Shown in pieces: positions 13,601 through 24,700 of a stretch of DNA of 64,000 nucleotides. The translations under genes and the position numbers were made by a program. Each line of letters opens with the position of its first letter. Position 1 is the stretch's first letter. A model generated the notes under the pieces. That model was given only the letters and a program-made list of their open reading frames with translations. It did no database searches and was not told the DNA's origin. Origin of the DNA: Planctomycetaceae bacterium (lineage in GTDB: Bacteria > Planctomycetota > Planctomycetia > Pirellulales > Pirellulaceae); contig SYJV01000285.1 of the NCBI GenBank assembly GCA_005798335.1, positions 1 through 64,000 on the forward strand, given 5' to 3'.

Positions 13601-15789
13601 CTGAAGACTTGCTCGGCGAAGTCATACGCCGATTCGTTGGGCAGCGTGACGTAGCTGGAACCGTCAAAGTTAAACGCGTTGCCAACTTTGCCCGTTGTGT
13701 AGGCCGCCGTGCCGCTCCACGTTCCGTTGTTGGTCAGGACGGTATCGTTGGGGTTCGATTCCCCTTTCCACCAGCCGACGCTGTTGTTGCTGACTCCCGC
13801 GCCGTTGCGGAATAGGATGCCGTCGCCCGTGTTGCCGCTGATGACGTTGCCGCTGCTGGCTGCCGTGCCGCCGATCGTGTTGCCCGTCGAATCGTATTCG
13901 ACGATCACGCCCGTGCCGTTGGCCAGCGCCGCCGTGCCGCTGATTGTTGTGCCGATGTAGTTGCCCGTGATCGTGTTCGAGTCGGCGGTCGAAAGGATCA
14001 CTCCCGCAACGTTATTGCCGCTGATGGTATTGCGTTCTGCGGCCGTCGTTCCGCCGATTGTGTTTCCGTGTGCACGGCTGATGTCGATGCCATAGCCGGC
14101 GTTGCCCAAATCGAGCGTGCCGGTGAGATCCGTGCCGATGAGATTTCCTTGTATCAAGTTACCTGTCGCGACGCCGCTCACGCCGTCGGTGGAGATTGTG
14201 ATGCCGTAGGCATTGCTTGAGATTAGATTACCGTGACCAGCCGTTGCACCACCGATCGAATTTCCGGAAGAATGGTATATCGAGACTCCGCTTACGCTGT
14301 TGCCTGCGTTGCGCGTTCCGCTAACGTCGGTGCCGATGAAGTTCCCTTGGACAAAGTTGCCTCCCTTGGTTCCGCCACCATTGCGATAAATGGAAGCGAT
14401 TTCGTTGGCGTTCAACGCTCTTGAGTAGATTGCAACGTCATCGATGCGGCCTAGGAACGACGACTTGAAAGCCAGCCCATCGCCAAACCAACCGCCGATG
14501 GTCGATGCGCTCGCTGCGATGTCGGGTGTGCCGCCACTATAGGCCACACTCGCCTCAAGCAATCCGTTCACGTACAGCTTGACGTTTGTTCCGTCCCAGT
14601 TCCCTGCAACGTGGGTCCAAATTCCAGCACCGACAGTCGAAGTCGAACGCGTCCAACCGGACTCGCCTCGCATTCGGAACCAAACGTAATCACCGGCCAC
14701 CATAGGATCGGTCGAACTGCCGAAGTTAAAACTCGTCACCGTATTCACACCATCCGACTGCCGAGCGAAGAACGCTTCGTCGCGATTCATTGTATCGCGG
14801 TTGATCCACATCTCGACGGTGCCCGTAGCGTAGTTGCGCAGCACACTGTCGGGCAGAGTTACTCGATCATCGACACCATCGAACTTGAACGACTGACCGG
14901 AAAGGCTGGCCCCGTATGTTGTGCCGCCTGCCAGCGTACCTGTGTTGCTGCCGACTGCATCGCTGGCTGTTCCGTCGGCCTTCCACCATGCCACTGCGTC
15001 TTTTGGCACACCGTTGCCGCCGATGCTGATGCCACTGCCGGTGTTGCCGCTGATGATGTTGCGTTCAGCGGTTGTTCCACCGCCGATTTCGTTGCCGGAA
15101 GTGTTGCTGAGATACACCCCGATCTGATTGCCGATGGTGTTTTGATGCGTGTTGGAAACGAGTGTCGCGATTTCGCCGGAAGTGAGGGCTCGGTTGTAGA
15201 TCGCGACTTCATCCAGTTTGCCGGTGAAGAGGTCGAAATTGTTATAACCCGCGCCGATCCGATCGACGTTCGCGCCACCGTTGTAGGTGTAGGTTCCGCT
15301 GCCGTCCTGAATGCCGTCAATGTAGAGCTTGATTGTGCCAGTGGCCTGCTCGTGAGTGACCGAAACATAGTGCCACTTGCCGTCGTTGACAGAGGCCGTG
15401 CTATCGACTGTTTCCCAGCCGGTCGCGTGCGTGTAGACGTTGTAACGCAGTTTGCCGTTATGAATTCCCCAGCCGATCGCCACGCCGCCGGTCGAATCGC
15501 CGATGATGTTCTGAGCGGCGTTCCCTGCGTAGCTGGTCGAGGAGTCGGTGCTGGTCGTGTTGATCCACGCGTCGAACGTCAAGCCGCTGTTGAGCGCGAA
15601 GCGCGGCGTGGTGATGTAGTCGTTCACGCCATCTAATGAGAACGCTTGCCCCGCAACGCCGCTGGTGAAAGTGGCTCCATTGACGAGAGTTCCTTCGTTT
15701 GTTCCGTGGAAGTCGTTAGCATTTCCCTCGGCTTTGTACGACGAAACCGGCGTGGCAACGAACGTGTTCGTGTCTCGCGATTGTGAAGT
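1..15789 (-). CDS. In-frame continuation of the giant gene after the internal TAA, running off the left edge
   Basis: This is 5,263 codons in exactly the frame of the upstream part (codons begin at positions 3, 6, 9 and so on, read leftwards). Spot translation at 15600, 14870, 13650, 9400, 4600 and 100 gives the same domain families: LamG motifs such as GQSFKFDGVDD, GSLRQ segments, SdrD-B-like and Ig-like segments. No other stop appears to interrupt the frame. There is no plausible independent start, promoter or signal peptide just after the TAA, and the first codons complete the end of a LamG domain (TSQSRDTNT). It is therefore the C-terminal continuation of the same protein and not a separate gene. 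The last residues at the window edge belong to an Ig-like segment (VELFANTAADT), so the gene continues to the left. Whether it is translated depends on the TAA. Confidence 0.85.
120..1140 (-). repeat. Duplicated segment at the left edge (matches about 20245-21240)
   Basis: Positions 120-540 and 960-1140 match about 20245-20660 and 21050-21225 closely. The LamG core between the matching parts is different in the two copies. This is the end of module 8 against the end of module 3. Confidence 0.65.
4660..9965 (-). repeat. Module 7: GSLRQ segment, beta-helix with three LamG domains, SdrD-B-like end
   Basis: GSLRQ is at about 9909-9935. LamG signatures lie near 9405, 8755 and 6855. A long run of beta-helix rungs without LamG occupies about 7000-8260, and another about 5560-6320. 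The SdrD-B-like domain is at about 4660-5160. Confidence 0.75.
9859..9886. repeat. Heptanucleotide tandem repeat, four units, in module 7
   Basis: Units are CTGAAAA, CTGAAAA, CTGAACT, CTGAACA. Encodes part of VQSSVFSFQTS. A degenerate relative lies at about 4531-4566 in module 8. Confidence 0.8.
9900..12340 (-). repeat. Large duplicated segment, copy B (matches 17380-19770)
   Basis: The offset to copy A is about 7,470 bp at the left end and about 7,420 bp at the right end, so some tens of bases of net indel lie between them. The inner beta-helix part is more diverged than the ends. Confidence 0.75.
9970..12025 (-). repeat. Module 6: short LamG-free module, sister of module 4
   Basis: GSLRQ is at about 11970-11990, followed by AGKEVSIFMIADG, LamG-free beta-helix rungs, an Ig-like segment and an SdrD-B-like domain at about 9975-10478. 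Order and DNA closely follow module 4. Confidence 0.75.
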
Positions 15790-15792
15790 TTA
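15790..15792 (-). other. In-frame TAA stop inside the giant reading frame
   Basis: The local reading is E-I-N-A-I-stop-T-S-Q-S-R-D. Paralogous LamG ends in the same gene read E-I-T-N-L-Y-V-S-Q-S-R-D (near 32700) and E-V-A-N-L-Y-A-S-Q-S-R-D (near 39790). The stop therefore sits where the siblings have a tyrosine TAC codon: one third-base change makes it. The frame is not shifted. TAA is not a selenocysteine or pyrrolysine codon. It is either a very recent nonsense mutation, a base-call error or, less likely, a readthrough site. Confidence 0.9.
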
Positions 15793-18700
15793 GATCGCGT
15801 TGATTTCGGTCGTCGTCAACGCGCGATTGAACACCTGCACTTCGTCGATCTGGCCGGCGAAGTATTGACCACCGAGAATCGGTCCGCCGACTCGCATGAA
15901 GCCGCCTGTCGGAGCGGCCCAGCCTCCGGTGTAACTGCCTGAGTTCGTCACGCCATCGACGGTCAGTGTCGCGATCTTTGTGGCGTCGTTCATTGTCACG
16001 GCCATGAAGTGCCACTGGCCGTCGTTCACGATCGAGCTGTTGGAAACGGCTTGTCCGCTCGACGCATCGCTGTCGATGCGCAGCGCGAGCGATCCGGTGG
16101 GCGCGTGTTCTACTTCCCAGCCCAGCCCGCTCGCGAACTCACGACCGATCAGCCGCTGCCAGCCGGTCGTCGCCGTCGTGTTGAACCACAACGTGTACGT
16201 GTAGGTCGGACTGCTCGACGCGGCGATTGGTAAATCGACGTAGTCATTCGCGCCGTCGAACGTGAACGCACTCCCCATCTTGCCGCTGGTTGTGATCGTC
16301 GCTCCGTTGGTCAGCGTACCGTCGTTCACGCCGCGCGAATCGGTTGCGTCCCCATCGGCTTGCCAGTGGCTGACGAGAGGAATTTTGGCCAGCGATTTTC
16401 CGGCGACCCCCGCGTTGTAGTCGGCGGTGATTTCGGAAACGGAGAGAGCGCGATTGAAGACTGCAGCTTCATCGACAAGTCCTTGGAAGTACTGTTGGCC
16501 GCCAAAAGCAGAATCTCTGCCGATTTCAAATGTTGTCGCAGAGACCATCGAGCCGCTTGGGGCACTACCGTACGTATATTGAACGCCATTCTTATAAAAG
16601 TAAACATTCGTCGATGTGTAGATAACGGCAATGTGTTGCCATGCGTTAGCATCTACCGAAGTTGGTTGCCATACACCGTTTCCAACCTGGACCCCGAACA
16701 TTGACGTGTTTGCAACGATGCCAACACCCCGATCATATCCGCCGTCGTCTCCAGAAAGTATCTGCTGAGAAGACGTATGATTGAGACGCGTTGGCTTCAC
16801 CCACGCTGACATGGTCATGGTCGCTAAGGCTGACGGCTGGATATCGATTGACGTCAAGATGTAGTCATCTACGCCATCGAATGAAAACGCTTGTCCGATC
16901 ATTCCGGTCGCAAACGTAGTGCCATTGTTCAAGTTGCCGTTATATTGTCCGGTCCCACTGTTCGCGGTTCCTTCGCCCTGCCACCAAGCAATGGTTCCTT
17001 CGACTGAATCATTTCCGGTCGCTCGCAGGCCGATGATGTTCGCGTCGATGTTGTTGAGGCCGCCGGTCGTCACCTCGATTCCCGCACCGCTCGCATAGCC
17101 GTTGATCGCGAATCCCTTAATTGTCGAGCCGGCTCCGGTGGTGATGGAAAGGCCGCTGGCGTTAACCCCCGCGTTGCTGCCGTCGATTTCAATCACTGGA
17201 GAGCTAACGTATTGCGACTGTGTCGTCGCATCGAGCATCACTGCGTCTGTGATCGTGGGGAGCGCGCTGGTCGGCTGGATGATGAACGTACCGAGCTGAT
17301 TCCGATTGTAACCGGAGTCGGAAGTTTGAAGTTTGAAGTTCGAAGTTTGAAGGCTAAAGATTGCGTTGCTGTTCTGGATAAACTGGCGAAGTGAGCCTTG
17401 GACGGTGCGGTTGCTTGATCCGTCGTCGTCTCCGTCGCCGGTGCGGGTAATCGTGGTGAAGCTGAAACCGCTGTCGATGTTGGCGATATTGCTGCTCGAC
17501 ACGATCACTCGCGTGACGTGTTCCGAATCGGCGAGCGACGCGGCGTTGTCGGAGGTTTCCAAGTTGCGTCCGCCGTAGAGTGCGCCAGTGACAGGCTGGA
17601 AGCCTATCCCACGGAGAGCGTCGGTCACGGCATACGTTTGCTCGGCCCACGTGTCGGCGTTCGTTGCGCCGCCGTTCAGCGCGACGCTGCTGGCGATGGT
17701 CTTGCTGTCGACCACCGTCCAGTACGTGCCGGTGTCGATGGTGAAACTGTACGCGCCGCCGCTCGCCGTGGTTGTGGTGCCGATTAAAACATCGTCGGTC
17801 CCGTTCGCTGCGCCGTCGCCGCCGTCTTTGTAGAGCTTGACCGTGACGCCGTTCACGCCGGGGTTGTTCGCATCGCCGATCGCTTCGGCTCCGACCAACA
17901 AGTTTCCGTCCTTATCTTCAAACACGGTGCCGCTGATCGAACGGAGCGTGGCGTTCGCGCCGAATTCGCTCGTGCCGTAAGCAGCGATCGTCGCGGTGGC
18001 GGTGATTTCGTCGCCAAGTGCCAGCGACACCGCGCCGGGCAACGTGATCGAGCCGGAAAAATTCCCATCGCTCACGCTGCCGGTGATCGTGCCGAGATAC
18101 CAGCGTCCTTCGCCGTGCGCGACGCTCAAGCCATCGCCGCTGATAATGTTGCCGTTCTGGGACGCAGGGTTGTTGTCGACTTTGTAGAGGTCGATCGTGG
18201 CGTTCGCGAAATCGGTGTCGCCGGCCGCGATGCCGACATAGCCGGTCACGGTCAGCGTCGTGCCGCTCAGCAACACGGTGCGGATTACCGGGTAGTCGAT
18301 GCCGTCGTTGCCGACGTTCGCGTCGAAAGTGCCGTCGTTGGGCGCGACGCCAGTCGGTGAACCAAGATCGATGCCGAGTCCGCCGTTGTCGTAGATCGCG
18401 TTCTTCGTGATCGTGGTTTGGATCGGCGTCGCGCCGATGACGTAGATGCCAAGGTTGGCGTTGTTGTTGATCTGGTTGTAGCGGATCGTCACGTTGCTGC
18501 CGGTCTGGTTCCAGATTCCGTACGTGGTGTTGGCGATCGTGTTGTGTTCGATCGTCATGTTCGACCAAGCGGTGTTGTTGATGTTGGCACCGATTCCAGA
18601 GATGTCGTGGAAGTAGTTGCCGCTGAGCAGCGAGTTGTTGTTGTAGTACCAGATGGCGTTGTTGAACGCTCCCGTCACTTCGTTACCGCTGATCGTCGCG

Positions 18701-21700
18701 GTGGTCGCGTTGAAGCCGTACATCGCAGAGTGCGCCGCGCCGGTGTTCGTCGAGGACGCGATGTAGTTGTGACTGATCGTGGGAGACGACGCGCTGTGGA
18801 AACCGATGTGAGACGTACTGCCGGCCGGTGCGACGGTTGGTTTTGCCGAGCCGGTCGCGTCGGTGCCGATCAAGTTGTCTTGCACGAGTGGTGAAACGGC
18901 GCTTCCCAGATAGACGACGTAATTCTGTCCGTTCAGCCAGCTCGCAGTGTTTGTCAACGTGAAGTTAGTTGATGTGACGTTGATCAGTTGGGTCGTGAAG
19001 CCCGAACCAGTGATTTCGATTTCGGGGCGAGTGAAAGCGTTGAGCGTCGTTTCGTCACCCGTCCCCGCGACCCCGTCCACGCCCACACCGACCGTCATCG
19101 ACGAACCGGCGTTCGCACCGACCGAGCCGGGGTTCGTATTACCGACAAACGTCGTCTGCGTCGCACCGTCGATGGTTGTGTCGACGGCGGTCACCGTGGT
19201 GAGCGCCGAAGTCAGGTTGATCACCGCTCGCGCGTCGGTGCCGAGCGTCCCGGTCAGCAAGTTCGCGTAGCTGGTGTTCAGGCCCGCGTGCGCTTGGCCG
19301 TCGGCGATCATGAAGATGGAAACTTCTTTTCCTGCCGTTTGACCAGATTGCGCTAGGTTCGTATTCGCCAGCGCGTTGCTGTTGTCGATGAACTGGCGCA
19401 GTGAACCTTGGCCTGCGTCGTTGGTATTGACGATCGTGTCGAAGTTGTAGCCGAAATCTAGACCGCTAATATCAGCTGAGGTAACGCTAATGGTAGTGAC
19501 CGACTGAATGTCGAAGCCGCTGGCGTTATCTAAGGTGGCAAAGGATTGTGTGCCGTTGTTGGCTGCCGCGTCGACTTCGTTGGGTGTTTCGCCGCCGACG
19601 TGATCTGTGACGCTGGTGGTGCTGCCGCTGCTGGCATCGGTGCGGAATGTTTGCACGCCAATCAGTCCCGAACCGCCGCGAACGGACGATACTGTGCTAT
19701 TGACTGCGCGGACAGTGTAGTTGCCAGCCGTGACGCCGAACGTGTACTGGCCGCTGGCGTTCGTGGTTGTGCTGGTAACGTAGTTGCCGGAGGAGTTATA
19801 CAGTTCGACGGTAACGCCGCTGCGTCGAATGGCACCGGTCAAGAATCCAGACGCGATGGCGGCCGCGTTGGCGGTCGCGTAATCGCGTCCAGCTCCTCCG
19901 CTAAAGTTTACGTCGTCAAAAATGGTTCCGACGAGAGTGTAGATGCTGGCCAGGCTGAACTCGCTGGTACTGCCGAATATGGAGGAACCAAAATCTTCGG
20001 TGGCGGTCATCGACAGGTCCGCACCGCTGACGACACCGCCTAACAAGGCTGACGTGTAATTGACAGATCCGCCAGCATGTGTGATGGTTTGCGAGGTGAG
20101 GAACGTTTGCCCTTCGCCGTGGCCCGAAGTGTCAGCCAGTGAATTGTCAAAAAACTCGATGCGATAGGTCCCGGCGGGTGCGTCGAGCGAGTAGCTGACC
20201 GTCGCACCAGCCCCGCTGAAGTCTACGCCGCGAATCGCAGGGTAATTCTGTCCGAAGTTCGAGCCGCGATCGGCGTCGCCGCTGTCGTTGGTCAGCACGC
20301 CGTTCGAGCCGAGATCGATGCCGAGCGTTGCGGTGCTTGAGCCGTTGCTGTAGATGCTATCGCCGAGGATCGAGTTGGCGACGTTGGTGGAATTCGTTTC
20401 GCTGCTGGTGACGAAGATGCCATCGCCGCTGTTGTTGGCGATGATGTTCGCGGCAATGGTGGTTGTGCCACCTATGAAATTCCCGGCGCTCGCTATGTAC
20501 ACACCCGCTCCACCGTTGCCGATCGCTGCCAATGTTGTCGCTGCGATGCCAATGCGATTACCTTGGACGATGTTACCACCGGACCCGCTGAGGCTGATGC
20601 CATCGGCGTTGTACAGGGCAGCGATTTCTGAATCTGTGAGTGCTCGATTAAAGATGGCAGGCTCGTCTACCGCTCCATTGCCGTAGCGGGATGAACCGCC
20701 ATCGCTTCCAAAGTACACAACGTTAGAACTGGACGCGCGAGTGAGCGAGACAACTGTCGTTGAAACGAGCGTTCCGTCCAAATATATTTTTGCTGTCGAT
20801 GTTGGCACGTCGTAACTGAGCGTGTAGTTGTGCCATTGCTGAATATCTGCTGGCGTAACGTTTCCAATGTGGGTAATAGCGCCTGCGGAATCGAAAATGT
20901 ATAGTGCGACCGAGGTTGCTCCTTGATTGGGATGGATAATGAAGCCGTTTGTTGCTCTTGAGCTTGCAAGCCAACCGTGTTCGTTCCAAGTCGCGGTATT
21001 CGATTTCCCCCAGAGACTGACTGTGAACGACGGAGTCATCGCGACGGTAGCTGACACGTAATCATTCACGCCGTCAAAGGAGAACGCCGTGCCGGATTTT
21101 CCGGCCGTGTATGTTGCGCCATTTTGCAATGTACCATCGCTGGCACCGAGCACATCGATCGCCGCGCCGGTGCTGCTGCTCGAATCGGCTTTCCACCACG
21201 AGATCACGCCGCTTGGGGCACCGTTGCCTTCGAGACGAATACCTTGAGTCGTATTACCACTAATCACGTTGCCGGCACCGTTGGCTGTTCCACCGATGGT
21301 TGTGGTCGTTGCGTTGAGCACTCGAATACCAACCGAGTTAGCTAATGCTGCTGCGCCGGTTACATCGACACCGATATAGTTGCCGCGAATGATGTTGTTT
21401 TTTGCCGGACCTTGGATGTCGATTCCATATCCACTGGTCTGACCGGAAATAATATTGCGTTCGGAGGCCGTCAATCCACCGATCATATGGTTCGATCCAC
21501 CGATCTCGATACCAACGACTCCATTCCCCACGGCGGCAGTTCCATTTAGATCGGTGCCAATATAGTTGCCGATGACGGTCGCGCCGGATGATGCGGTGAA
21601 CCCAGACGGGAGCCACAGTCCATACGTAGTATTACCGGAGACTACGTTTCGAGCTGCGGCGGTAGTACCACCAATCACGACATCGCTCAACGTAGTCAAA

Positions 21701-24700
21701 ATGCCATAGGTGTTTCCGAGGGCACCGGTTCCTGACGCATTCGTCCCGATCAAGTTCCCTTGAACGACGTTCCCACTACTGACATTGTAGAAAGCGAGTC
21801 CGGTTCCGGTATTGCCTGATATCACGTTCTGCGAACCAGCGACTGTTCCGCCAACGTTGTTGCCAGTCGAGTTATCAATGTATACGCCGGTTACATTTCC
21901 AATGGCAGAAGCACCCGAACTGGAGACACCCACATAGTTGCCAATGATCGAGTTGTATCCTCCGCTATAGATTCGGAGGCCAAAATTCGTGTTGCCCGAG
22001 ATCACGTTGCGTTCGGCGGGAGTTAGGCCGCCGATGGTGTTGATGTAAGAGCTATTGACGTAGACTCCAACCTGTCCATTGGCAAGTGCGGCTGTTCCAG
22101 CTGCGTTCGTACCGATGAGATTGCCGCTGATTGTGTTGCCGGCTTTACCCGTTCCGGCGGCGCGGAAGATGTCTTGAATCTCGGCAGCGGTCAGAACGCG
22201 GTTGTAGAGACCGACTTCGTCGATCTTGCCGCTAAAAAAAGAATTTACGCCTTCATTGGCTCCTATCGTGAGCGGAGCAGAGTTTGCAGCGAGATTTCCA
22301 GAAAACGTGGTACTGAGAACCTGCACTCCATTGACGTAAGCTTTCATGACCTTAGTTGCGTTGTCGATGGTTGCTGCGATGTGCGACCATGTTCCGACGG
22401 CGACGACCCCCGCTGCAGATTGCGAGTATTGTTCACCAGAACCCGTAATGGTACTAACAAAAACCGAACCGTCATTTCGTATCCAGAGTCCGTAATTCCG
22501 TTCTGGCCACGCCGTTTTTGAAAAAATCGTATTGAAACTACTGGCCAGCCCCGTTGGATTTATCCAGGCATCCATCGTTACAGTGGTTGTTAAATCTAGT
22601 ACGTCCGCATCGTTGACTTGAACAAAGTCGTTGACGCCATCGAGGTTGAACGCGGAGTTCGCAGCGCCAGTGACTCCGGTGGCATAAGTCGCTCCGTTCA
22701 CCAACGACGCGTTGTTTTGGTTGAAGACATCATTCGTGCTGTTGTCCCCTTTCCACCAGCCAGCCATGCCGGTTTCGGCGCCGTTGCCGGTGATGTAGAC
22801 GCCGTTGTTGCTGTTGCCGCTGATGACGTTGGCGGCGCTGGTGGTGTTGCCGCCGATCGTGTTGCTGCCGACGTTGTCGAGCGTGATGCCGTTGCCGGTG
22901 TTGGCCAGCGCGGCCGAACCGCTGATCGTGGTTCCAATGTAGTTGCCGCTGACCGTGTTGCCATAAACGTCTTGGGAATAGAGCACGATACCATCGATGT
23001 CGTTGCCGCTGATGACGTTGCGAGCCGACGCAGTCGTACCGCCGACGAGGTTGCCGGTCCCTTTGCGGATGTCGATGCCATAAGATGAGTTGCCGAGATC
23101 ACCGGTTCCCGCTGCGTTCGTGCCTATGAGATTTCCTTGAATGACGTTGCCGGTCGGAATGTTGGTGGTTGTGTTGTCAATCGTGACACCGATCAAATTG
23201 CCGCTGATCACATTTCCCGAGCCTGTGATCGTACCGCCGACTACGTTGCCTGACGACTGAATCCGCACACCGCTGCTGCCGTTGCCTTGATCGCGAGTGC
23301 CGGTCGTATCGGTTCCGATGTAGTTGCCGCGAACGATCGTGCCACCTTTTGTTCCGCCAGCTCCGCGATAGATCGCGGCGACTTCGTCAGCGGTCAGAGC
23401 GCGAGCGTAAACGGCGGCGTCATCGATCTGGCCCGACAATGGACTATAACCAATACTCTGATGTCGCCCGATTTCGATTTGATGACTGACAGTGCCGAGA
23501 GTTGTGTCGGCCGTCGCGCTTCCTGCGAGGACGCCATCAACATACAGCTTCGCTCCGCCGGTGCTCGTCGTGCCGTCCCAAGTTCCCACGACATGATGCC
23601 ACTGGCCGTCATTGATGACTTGGCCATAGATGTCGAAGTTGCTGTCGTTTAGCACCCCTTTGCTACTGAGAAAGCGAATTCGTCCGCCACTGCCTGCATC
23701 GACCGACAGCACCGCGCCGACAAGATTCGTATCGCCGCCTCCGTCGCCTATGATCAGTCCGCCGGTGTCAGTTGTTTTGATCCAAGCATCCAACGTCACG
23801 CCGCTGGCATAGTTCATTACGATCGGAGTCGCAACTCCATCGTCGGTTCCGTCGAGCAATAAGCCTTGAACGCTCTGACCGTTGGTGTAGCCAACGCCAC
23901 CAATAGCGGTTCCGTTGTTCGCGCCCGTGGCGCTAGTGACAGACCCATCGAACTTCCACAAACCGAGCACGTTATTGGGAACTCCATCACCGGTCAGCAG
24001 TACGCCCTGCGTCGTGTTTCCGCTGATGACGTTCCGTTCGGAGGCAAACACACCGCCGATTTCGTTGCCGGCTGAGTTCAGGACTTCCACGCCGACGCTG
24101 TTGCCGACGTCGCTGCCGCGCAGGCCGCTGGTGTAGAGCTGCGCGACTTCTGTCGCGGACGCGGCGCGATTTAGAACGATCACTTCGTCGATATTGCCGG
24201 CAAAGTAGTCGCTCGTACCGTAACCTTTGCCAATACGGTCAAACCCGGTATTCACCACAGCGTACGTCAGATTGCTGGTGGCCTGTTGTGTGCCGTCGAC
24301 GTAGAGGACGATCGCACCCGATGCGGCATCGTGCGTTACGGTGATAAGGTGCCATGAACCGTCGTTGACATTGACTGTGCTGTCGACGGCATTCCATGAA
24401 CCTGTATAGTAGTTGTATCTCGCTTTGCCGCCGTGAACTCCGAAACCCGCGTAGATGGAGCCAGTGCTGTCTCCGATCACATTGAGCGCGGCGTTTCCAG
24501 CGTAGCCTGCGGTCGAATCGGTGCTGGTCGTATTGACCCAGGCACTATAGGTCAGCCCAGATGTCAGTTGTTGCCGCGTCAAAGAGACATGGTCGTCGAT
24601 TCCGTCCAGGGAAAACGCCTGACCAACTCTTCCTGCAGCGTAGTTTGCTCCATTCATCAGTGTCCCATTGTTGATCCCACGCGAATCGTTGGCATTTCCT

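Larger units (their letters stand above)
12030..17435 (-). repeat. Module 5: GSLRQ segment with five LamG domains, interrupted by the TAA
   Basis: It opens with GSLRQ at about 17380-17402. LamG signatures lie near 16870 and 16250 (before the TAA) and near 15620, 14880 and 13660 (after it). The TAA at 15790 is at the end of the second LamG. The SdrD-B-like end lies at about 12035-12515. The module can only be completed if the stop is ignored. Confidence 0.75.

Noticed and set aside
15780..15800. Programmed frameshift or recoding of the stop as selenocysteine or pyrrolysine
   Set aside because: The frame before and after the stop is the same, so no shift is needed. The codon is TAA, while those recodings use TGA or TAG.
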